From positions 1 to 5,047 of the forward strand of contig RFPK01000156.1 of assembly GCA_009926195.1 (NCBI GenBank): a stretch of DNA of 5,047 nucleotides. The letters run 5' to 3'. Below are positions 1 to 4,721 of this stretch, piece after piece. Position numbers and translations under genes: made by a program. The notes under the pieces are model-generated. The model did no database searches, was not told the DNA's origin, and was given only the letters and a program-made list of their open reading frames with translations. This DNA comes from Synechococcaceae bacterium WB4_1_0192. Its GTDB lineage: Bacteria > Cyanobacteriota > Cyanobacteriia > PCC-6307 > Cyanobiaceae. Numbering within the stretch: position 1 is the first letter of the stretch; every line of letters starts with the position of its first letter.

Positions 1-1
1 A

Positions 2-755
2 GTTTCCAATCAATAGGTGTCACCAGCGAGTGGTGACGATTTAACACCGTTGCATTTGCAACAATCGAATACTGAGTTTCCAATCAATAGGTGTCACCAG
101 CGAGTGGTGACAGCCAGATTGCCGACATTGGCGGCAGGTGCGCCATCATGTTTCCAGTCAATAGGTGTCACCAGCGAGTGGTGACCGGTTGAAGTTATCA
201 GCGTCATGGGAGCTGATCTTGCAAGTTTCCAATCAATAGGTGTCACCAGCGAGTGGTGACTGCTATCGCAACTTGCCAAGCACAGCGGCAGAACCGTGTT
301 TCCAATCAATAGGTGTCACCAGCGAGTGGTGACCCGTCCCATGGTATCATTAACAAGTCAACCGCAAACGAGTTTCAAATCAATAGGTGTCACCAGCGAG
401 TGGTGACTGCTGACGCTAAGTATAAAGAAGCGGAAGCGGAAGTGTTTCCAATCAATAGGTGTCACCAGCGAGTGGTGACGAGGCAACGGGCGATCTTGCC
501 GGCTGGCATGGTTACCGTTTCCAATCAATAGGTGTCACCAGCGAGTGGTGACGAGACTTCAAGGTCTCCGGACTGCACGCCCGACTGGCTGGTTTCCAAT
601 CAATAGGTGTCACCAGCGAGTGGTGACTACAATTAACAAGCAACCGAACGGAGACCACCATGGTTTCCAATCAATAGGTGTCACCAGCGAGTGGTGACTA
701 TTGGCAGGGCAGGCCAGGTATCACGAGGCCATGAGTTTCCAATCAATAGGTGTCA
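2..755 (-). CRISPR. Type III-B associated CRISPR array, 10 full repeats plus one truncated repeat, open at left edge
   Basis: Ten 36-bp direct repeats (GTTTCCAATC...GTGGTGAC on plus) start at 2, 76, 150, 225, 298, 372, 444, 517, 592 and 663; an eleventh at 735 stops matching after 21 bases. The ten spacers are 38, 38, 39, 37, 38, 36, 37, 39, 35 and 36 bp and all differ. Eight full repeats are identical; the copy at 150 has A8G and the copy at 372 has C6A. Each full repeat contains a perfect hairpin, GTCACCA-GCGAG-TGGTGAC. The reverse complement ends in ATTGGAAAC, resembling the 8-nt 5' handle of type III crRNAs, so I infer minus-strand transcription, divergent from the adjacent cmr operon. 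Plus-strand transcription would put the hairpin flush against the repeat end and leave no usual handle. Spacers of 35-39 bp suit type III. The array continues left of the window. Confidence 0.97.
735..755 (-). repeat. Truncated terminal CRISPR repeat
   Basis: The first 21 bases of the repeat are exact, then the sequence diverges into GC-rich DNA (GCGACCTCGCC). Read on the predicted crRNA strand, this copy keeps the handle half and has lost the hairpin half. If the array is read on the minus strand this is the leader-side repeat, which is normally intact; a break here suggests the original leader was lost. If the array is read on the plus strand it is an ordinary degenerate trailer-end repeat. 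Confidence 0.85.
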
Positions 756-859
756 GCGACCTCGCCGCCGCCCGCGCCCGCGTCGACCGCGCCATCGCCC
801 TCGAGCCGAGCTTCCGCGAAGCCGCCGCCACGGACCCCGATCTCGCGCCGCTGCGGGGG
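755..859 (+). pseudogene. Orphan C-terminal fragment of a TPR-repeat protein
   Basis: This 35-codon stretch reads S-D-L-A-A-A-R-A-R-V-D-R-A-I-A-L then E-P-S-F-R-E-A-A-A-T-D-P-D-L-A-P-L-R-G. It resembles the closing segment of many TPR proteins, where a last helix pair ends in a 'DRAIALEPSFRE' helix followed by 'A.TDPDLAPLR'. It has no start codon of its own: upstream in frame lie only a CRISPR spacer and repeat. It continues into unrelated-looking sequence at about residue 36, without the usual few closing residues and stop. I infer a remnant brought in by rearrangement and not translated as a protein. The TPR assignment is from memory of the family; short amphipathic helices could imitate it. 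Confidence 0.5.
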
Positions 860-866
860 TGCGCGC

Positions 867-1025
867 TCAGATCACGACATCACGAATGCCAGGCGTGGCA
901 ACGGGTCTGCCGAGATTCACGATCCGCGCGCAGGAGGGCCGGCCCCTCATCAGACCGGACTCGATCACACACCCTCCTGGACGCGCACCCTTTAACCGTC
1001 CAGAAGCACGCCAATCCAGGGCCAT
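867..1025 (-). CDS. Doubtful small ORF, 52 residues, no recognised family
   Basis: On the minus strand an ATG at 1025 opens a 52-codon frame ending in TGA at 869-867, beginning MALDWRASG and ending PGIRDVVI. A purine-rich GGGGAAGG lies a few bases upstream of the ATG, and a promoter-like pair sits just beyond it, which is why I list it. The protein is rich in Gly and Arg, has no motif I recognise and no transmembrane segment, and could be chance in GC-rich DNA. It would lie between the cmr control region and the CRISPR array. The rest of 860-1042 shows no gene, tRNA or AT-rich leader that I can identify. Confidence 0.2.
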   Translation of the reverse strand: MALDWRASGRLKGARPGGCVIESGLMRGRPSCARIVNLGRPVATPGIRDVVI

Positions 1026-1042
1026 CCGCACCTTCCCCGGCC

Positions 1043-1069
1043 GTAGTTATGCACGCAGTGCATAACTAC
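1043..1069. promoter_or_regulatory. Perfect 12-bp inverted repeat, operator-like, upstream of cmr2
   Basis: The left arm GTAGTTATGCAC (1043-1054) is exactly matched by the right arm GTGCATAACTAC (1058-1069) around a 3-base centre GCA. The dyad ends 34 bases before the cmr2 start. There is no T-run after it, so it does not look like an intrinsic terminator. Its position between two divergent promoter-like pairs suggests a binding site for a dimeric regulator. Palindromes of this size are also found as autoregulatory operators of toxin-antitoxin operons, but no such genes are adjacent. The symmetry is certain; the function is inference. Confidence 0.6.
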
Positions 1070-1075
1070 TGACAA
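1046..1075 (-). promoter_or_regulatory. Candidate sigma70-type promoter reading towards the CRISPR array
   Basis: On the minus strand TTGTCA (1075-1070) and CATAAC (1051-1046) are separated by 18 bases, matching the -35 and -10 consensus at 5/6 and 4/6 positions. It would fire leftwards, giving a transcript that passes the small ORF at 867-1025 and then enters the array. The -10 and spacer lie inside the inverted repeat, so a protein bound there could block it. It is a short-motif match only. Confidence 0.25.
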
Positions 1076-1097
1076 CGCTCAGGCCGCCAGCTAGAAA
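1069..1097 (+). promoter_or_regulatory. Candidate sigma70-type promoter of the cmr operon
   Basis: CTGACA (1069-1074) and TAGAAA (1092-1097) are exactly 17 bases apart, matching the -35 and -10 consensus at 5/6 and 4/6 positions. Transcription would begin about 7 bases after the -10, at or next to the cmr2 ATG at 1104, giving a leaderless or nearly leaderless mRNA. That fits the lack of a good Shine-Dalgarno sequence before this ATG. The -35 abuts the right arm of the inverted repeat. Confidence 0.35.
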
Positions 1098-1103
1098 TCC
1101 TGC

Positions 1104-2972
1104 ATGACCTACACAGCCGCCACCTTTGCGCCTGTTCAGAGCTTCATCAGCTCGTCGCGCAAGTTGCGCGATCTCTACGGCAGCTCCCTGCTCCTCTCCC
1201 ATCTCGCTCGCGCCATCGCCGCTGACGCCAGCCAGCGGGGCTTCACCGTGATCAGCCCCGCTTCGATCAGCAGTTCCCGAGGCGTTCCCAACGTTCTGGT
1301 GATCCACGGCGACTATCGCCATGGCCATGCCCGCGAGGCCCTACAGACCAGTTGGCAGCGGCTGCTGCAGGCCTGTCGCCTCTGGCTGGAGCAGGAGCTG
1401 CCCCAGCTGCAGTTTCAGTGGGACCAGAGCTGGAAGGCCTGTGGTCTGCACACCTGGGAGCTGTTCCATGGCCAGGGCACCACGATCAGCCAGGCCCGCC
1501 AGGCCCTGGCCGTGAACAAGCAGCAGCGCGATTGGTCCGTACCCAACTGGACCGGCGAGAGCTCCACCCTCTCCTCCGCCGAAGCCGTGGTGTGGCCGGA
1601 GATGGGGGCGGTGCGGGATCCGCGCCGGATTCCCATCGGCCTGATCAGCGAGGAAGCCCGGGCCTTCCTGCACCGCCTGCGTTCCCATCCAGCGCTGGGT
1701 GAAGCCTTTGCCGCCCCCAACGAGGAGATCTCGCTCACCGAGCTGGTGAAGCGGCTGGTGACCTACCCCGCTGTCGCCCTCACCGCCTTTGCCACCGATC
1801 ACGACCCCGTTCCCGCCCTCGCGGAGTTGATTCCCGAGCGCTTTCAGGCCACCAGCGCCGGCGGCCCACAGGCTGAGCAGCCGGACACCGTTGTGTGGTT
1901 TCAGGCCACCACCGCGCCCGGCGCCCCTGACCCCGCGGAAGCCGAAGCGTTGAGCCGCTTCAGCGCAGCGATGCGCGCCTGGGCCGCCAGCCTCTACAAG
2001 GAGGTGCCACGCCGCTTTCCGGGGAAGGCCACCGTTGTCTACGCCGGTGGTGATGATCTGTTCGGTGCCCTGCATGAATCCGCCCCAGGCCGCAGGGATC
2101 TGGCTCCGGAGGATCTATGGGCCTGGCTGAATGGCTTTCCAGCCCTCTGGAGCAACCATCAGTTCAGCGATCTCACCGTATCGATGGGTGTGGTCTGGGC
2201 GGATGCGCAGGTTCCACAGCGCGAGGCACTACAGCACGCCCGTGATGCCGAAGCAACCGCCAAGGCCCGCGGCAAGAACCGTTTTGCTCTCCGGTTGGTC
2301 TACGCCGGTGGTAACCATCTCGAATGGAGCTGCCCCTGGGCCTGGTTGCAGCCGATCCTCAGCCATTACACCGATCGTGAGGGGCGCAGCCTCCGCTTCA
2401 GCAGCGCTGGCCGCCCCCCGACCTGGCGTCACCTGGCGGAAGACCTGCAGTGGTTGAAGGGCCGCCAGGCGCTCACATCCGCCAGGGCGCTCTGGCAGGT
2501 CTATTTCCCGGCCCTGGAGCTTCCACCCAGCCGTGCTGGGTCCGTTGCCTTCCGCGCCACAGCAGAGCAACCTGGAGCCGCTGGGTCTGCTCTACGGCTC
2601 CAGTGGCCGCCTGCTCTCGCCGCAGGCACTCACCGGCCGCGCCAGCGAACACTTTCCGCCCGACTCCCCCGCCTGCGCTGGCCTGCTGGCCAGCCGGCTC
2701 GATCGCGCGGAACTCTGGGATCTCCATACGGCAGGCCCCTTCTGGCTGCATCCCGAGCAGGGCCTGATGCTGCCCGCACCGCTCACCCTGCTGCAGGAAC
2801 GCAGCCCCGCCGGGGCTCGCTTCAGCAGCCGTCGCCTGGCCTGGATCGAGGGCGATGGTGCCCTGAGCCCCAGTGGCTGGCGTCCCGACGATGGCCTGGA
2901 TCCACCCCGCAAGCCACCCAGCGGCGGTTGGATTGCCCTCAGCGACTGGCCTCGCCTGGCCCAGCCCGGTGA
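1104..2972 (+). CDS. cmr2: Type III-B Cas10 (Cmr2), C-terminus apparently lost; frame runs on into cmr3
   Basis: Large subunit of the Cmr complex; on target RNA binding, Cas10 proteins with an intact GGDD make cyclic oligoadenylate messengers. The protein opens directly with the first palm-type domain (FAPVQSFISSSRKLRDLYGSS, residues 8-28, with one phrase split here for length: RKLRDLYGSS is 19-28) and has no N-terminal HD nuclease. NWTGESSTLS is at 148-157, the GGDD at 315-318 (YAGGDDLFGAL), and the helical AK-containing stretch of the second palm at 359-395. Recognisable Cmr2 sequence ends near residue 475 (about position 2528), at LWQVYFPALELPP. The remaining roughly 147 codons are Pro/Arg/Ala-rich and overlap cmr3 out of frame, so they look like nonsense. 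From memory, relatives continue about 60 residues past this point and end near '.LAKVGFHLC'. Only three cysteines occur, so no zinc finger is apparent. The start is secure: an in-frame TAG lies at 1092 and 1104 is the first ATG. Confidence 0.9.
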   Translation: MTYTAATFAPVQSFISSSRKLRDLYGSSLLLSHLARAIAADASQRGFTVISPASISSSRGVPNVLVIHGDYRHGHAREALQTSWQRLLQACRLWLEQELPQLQFQWDQSWKACGLHTWELFHGQGTTISQARQALAVNKQQRDWSVPNWTGESSTLSSAEAVVWPEMGAVRDPRRIPIGLISEEARAFLHRLRSHPALGEAFAAPNEEISLTELVKRLVTYPAVALTAFATDHDPVPALAELIPERFQATSAGGPQAEQPDTVVWFQATTAPGAPDPAEAEALSRFSAAMRAWAASLYKEVPRRFPGKATVVYAGGDDLFGALHESAPGRRDLAPEDLWAWLNGFPALWSNHQFSDLTVSMGVVWADAQVPQREALQHARDAEATAKARGKNRFALRLVYAGGNHLEWSCPWAWLQPILSHYTDREGRSLRFSSAGRPPTWRHLAEDLQWLKGRQALTSARALWQVYFPALELPPSRAGSVAFRATAEQPGAAGSALRLQWPPALAAGTHRPRQRTLSARLPRLRWPAGQPARSRGTLGSPYGRPLLAASRAGPDAARTAHPAAGTQPRRGSLQQPSPGLDRGRWCPEPQWLASRRWPGSTPQATQRRLDCPQRLASPGPAR

Positions 2973-3615
2973 GCTGATTCCCATCCACGACAACCCCTGG
3001 CGGGCTGTGCCGCACCTGCATCCCAGGCTTCAGGACGATCAACGCGTCAGCGCCGGTGAGGGCGCCCTGTTCCTGGACTATGGGATTGCCCTGGAACCTG
3101 GGGTGATGCTGGCTTACCTCAGCAGCCATACCGTTCCAGCGGGTGTCTATCGCTTCGGTGGCGAAGGCCATCTGGTGCAGCTGCACCGCCAGGCACCGCC
3201 GGAGCTGTTGCAGGCGCTGCTGTCTTGCCCGCTCACGCCACCCTTCGCCCTGATCACACCAGGCGTGTGGGGTGGGCCGAAGCTGTCGCTGCGCGAGCCG
3301 ATCGATACCAGCAAGCCGCGGGGGCAGTTCCCCTGGCATCGCGATGGGCAGGCCCCCGGCATCCTCACCACCAAGCCCCGCCCATGGCGCCATCGCCTCG
3401 GGCAGGGGGCCAGCCGTGACGACGCCGATCGCCCCGAAGCACAACGCCGGCTCTCCCGCGGACGCTGGGCGGTACCCGCCGGCAGTTGTTATCAGCTACA
3501 CGGTGATCCGCTCGCACCCTGGTTGCAGTGGGACGCCGGCTGGTTTCCCCGCGAGGGCTACTCCTTCAAGCAACTCGGCACCGCCCTGGCGCTCCCTCTC
3601 CATACCCCGCCTTGA
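2533..3615 (+). CDS. cmr3: Type III-B RAMP protein Cmr3
   Basis: Cmr3 is a RAMP-fold (Cas5-like) subunit that holds the 5' handle end of the crRNA beside Cmr2. From a GTG at 2533 the protein is 360 residues, normal for the family. Recognisable features are LEPLGLLYGSSGRLLSPQAL (residues 14-33), HFPPD (40-44), AGPFW (67-71), HLHPRLQDDQRV (161-172), YRFGGEGHLV (206-215), FALITPGVWGG (238-248), and the C-terminal RGRWAVPAGSCY (309-320) and GWFPREGYSFKQLG (336-349). The start is uncertain: the frame is open from 2458, no ATG occurs before the conserved region, and GTG 2533 or TTG 2545 are the only reasonable choices. A weak GGAG is at 2516-2519. No stop separates cmr2 from cmr3, so initiation, ribosome frameshifting or an assembly indel are all possible. 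It ends in TGA, 57 bases before cmr4. Confidence 0.93.
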   Translation: MLGPLPSAPQQSNLEPLGLLYGSSGRLLSPQALTGRASEHFPPDSPACAGLLASRLDRAELWDLHTAGPFWLHPEQGLMLPAPLTLLQERSPAGARFSSRRLAWIEGDGALSPSGWRPDDGLDPPRKPPSGGWIALSDWPRLAQPGELIPIHDNPWRAVPHLHPRLQDDQRVSAGEGALFLDYGIALEPGVMLAYLSSHTVPAGVYRFGGEGHLVQLHRQAPPELLQALLSCPLTPPFALITPGVWGGPKLSLREPIDTSKPRGQFPWHRDGQAPGILTTKPRPWRHRLGQGASRDDADRPEAQRRLSRGRWAVPAGSCYQLHGDPLAPWLQWDAGWFPREGYSFKQLGTALALPLHTPP

Positions 3616-3626
3616 TCGGTTCAGCC

Positions 3627-3642
3627 CTGAGCGTTCGCTCAG
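3627..3642. repeat. Short inverted repeat between cmr3 and cmr4
   Basis: CTGAGCG (3627-3633) and CGCTCAG (3636-3642) are perfect reverse complements around TT, or a 6-bp stem with a GTTC loop. It sits in the 57-base gap between cmr3 and cmr4, the only real gap in the operon. There is no following T-run, so it is a weak candidate for an intrinsic terminator. An mRNA processing or stability hairpin is possible. Confidence 0.4.
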
Positions 3643-3672
3643 ATCCGAGCCACATCCACTCCAATTCCGCCG

Positions 3673-4308
3673 ATGTACGCACGACGCTACGGCCTGATCC
3701 GAACCCTGGCCCCCCTGCATGTCGGGGCCTCAGCCGGTGAAGAAGCCGGCAATCTCAACCTGATCTTCCGCGATGCCTTCACCCAGACGGGCATCATTCC
3801 CGGCAGTTCCATCCGCGGCCGCTTCCGCGCCGACATGCGCCGGCGTGGAGGTGAAGACAGGCGTGAAACCAACCATTGGTATGGCAGCGAGGCCGGTGCC
3901 GCCGAGATCAGGTTCTTCAACCTTGGTTTCATGGAGGTGAAGCCAACGCCAGGCCTGGACGACTGGATCCCGCCGGAGCTCAGGGATGAGATCCCGGCAG
4001 ACAGACTGGTGGTGGTCGATGATGCCGCCATCGGACTGATTCACGACATGGCGCTCTATCGCCAGAGCCGGGTCAAACTCGCCGATGACATGAAGAAGGT
4101 GGATGGTGGTGCCTTCTTCAATGTGGAAGCCCTCCCGGAAGGAAGCCTGCTGATCTTCCCCCTCGCCCTCAAGGCAGCTGACGCTGGAGACTGGCAGCCG
4201 TTCACGGGCCGGAGCAGGCAGGAGTTGTATTTCGGCGGCCTGGAGAGTGTTGGCTTTGGTCGCTGCGAGGTCACGCTCGTCAACCCCGAAGCCAAGGAGG
4301 TGAACTGA
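3673..4308 (+). CDS. cmr4: Type III-B backbone RAMP protein Cmr4, short internal region
   Basis: Cmr4 (Cas7-like) forms the repeated backbone of the Cmr filament and, in studied systems, cuts the bound target RNA at regular intervals. Family features: YGLIRTLAPLHVGASAGEE (residues 6-24), NLNLIFRDAFTQTGIIPGSS (27-46) followed by IRGRFRADMR, FFNLGF (81-86), LVVVDDAAIGLIHDMALYRQ (112-131), KKVDGGAFFNVEALPEGSLL (141-160) and ELYFGGLESVGFG (184-196). At 211 residues it is shorter than the roughly 260-300 I expect. After HWYGSEA (68-74) it jumps almost at once to FFNLGF, missing the conserved 'DA.LL..PV.S....WV.CP' region of about 60 residues. Both flanks stay in frame. The start is the only ATG upstream of the conserved block, with no clear Shine-Dalgarno. 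Its stop overlaps the cmr5 start as TGATG, indicating translational coupling. Confidence 0.93.
   Translation: MYARRYGLIRTLAPLHVGASAGEEAGNLNLIFRDAFTQTGIIPGSSIRGRFRADMRRRGGEDRRETNHWYGSEAGAAEIRFFNLGFMEVKPTPGLDDWIPPELRDEIPADRLVVVDDAAIGLIHDMALYRQSRVKLADDMKKVDGGAFFNVEALPEGSLLIFPLALKAADAGDWQPFTGRSRQELYFGGLESVGFGRCEVTLVNPEAKEVN
4294..4300 (+). promoter_or_regulatory. Strong Shine-Dalgarno for cmr5
   Basis: AAGGAGG lies 7 bases before the ATG at 4308, inside the last codons of cmr4. It fixes the cmr5 start and supports coupled translation through the TGATG overlap. Confidence 0.8.
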
Positions 4309-4721
4309 TGGCCTGGCATCCCTACGACCTGGACCATCTCGCCCAGGAAATCGTGCTGAAGGCACGGCACAAGGACCCTGACAGCCTCAATCAGGCTTAT
4401 AAAATGCGTGCGGCCTGCGCCTATGGCCTCGAGCGCTTCTGGGGTGAACACCTCCGTCTTGCCGGCAAGGAAGCCAACAAGGCCCAGTTCGTTGCCGATG
4501 TGTGGAGTGGCTTTGTCGGCATCATGGCCAGAGCCGGGGTGATCCTGCCGGGTGAGATGCTCAGCAATCAGGCCTCCGAAGCAGAGATCCAGGCGGTTGC
4601 CGAACAGCTCTGGCGCATTCCACCGGATCAGCAGCAAGCGCCTCTGGCTGTCCTCACGGCGTTGTGTGATGCGGTGGTGTGGTGGACGCAACGGCTCAAG
4701 ACCAGGGGAGGTGCCGACTGA
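4308..4721 (+). CDS. cmr5: Type III-B small subunit Cmr5
   Basis: Cmr5 (Cas11-like) is a small, mostly helical protein that lines the inner side of the Cmr filament and contacts target RNA; it has no catalytic role. At 137 residues it is of normal length. Early in the protein are AYKMRAACAYGLERFWGEHL (residues 30-49) and a GKEANKAQFVADVWSGFVGI stretch, which match my memory of cyanobacterial Cmr5 sequences; the rest is predicted alpha-helical with an amphipathic pattern. It overlaps cmr4 by one base at TGATG and cmr6 in the same way at 4719-4723, so cmr4-5-6 form a tightly coupled unit. Confidence 0.92.
   Translation: MAWHPYDLDHLAQEIVLKARHKDPDSLNQAYKMRAACAYGLERFWGEHLRLAGKEANKAQFVADVWSGFVGIMARAGVILPGEMLSNQASEAEIQAVAEQLWRIPPDQQQAPLAVLTALCDAVVWWTQRLKTRGGAD
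4705..4711 (+). promoter_or_regulatory. Shine-Dalgarno for cmr6
   Basis: GGGGAGG lies 9 bases before the ATG at 4721, within the end of cmr5. It supports that ATG as the cmr6 start and again indicates coupling. Confidence 0.7.

Noticed and set aside
49..62. GTTGCA-TT-TGCAAC inverted repeat inside the first spacer
   Set aside because: It is a single short palindrome in foreign-derived spacer sequence, with no reason to assign a function.
94..531. Open reading frames on both strands crossing several CRISPR repeats (94-309 minus, 313-531 plus)
   Set aside because: Their residues repeat with the CRISPR unit (INRCHQRVVT, HHSLVTPIDWK) and arise only because the repeat lacks stops in some frames.
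1043..1069. Intrinsic terminator at the 12-bp dyad
   Set aside because: The stem is not GC-rich and no T-run follows on either strand; an operator role fits better.
691..1072. Plus-strand frames of 81-124 codons after the array
   Set aside because: They begin inside a spacer or repeat and cross unrelated sequence. Only the 755-859 segment of one frame looks protein-like, and it is listed as a fragment.
2693..2708. Possible HIP1 octamer (GCGATCGC), a hallmark of many cyanobacteria
   Set aside because: The sequence is CTCGATCGCG, one base off the octamer, and I saw no perfect copy in the window, so it gives no support for the taxonomic guess.
2473..3444. 323-codon minus-strand frame opposite cmr2/cmr3
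   Set aside because: It is antisense to clearly conserved Cmr3, Gly/Ala/Pro-rich and without motifs; long antisense frames are expected in GC-rich coding DNA.
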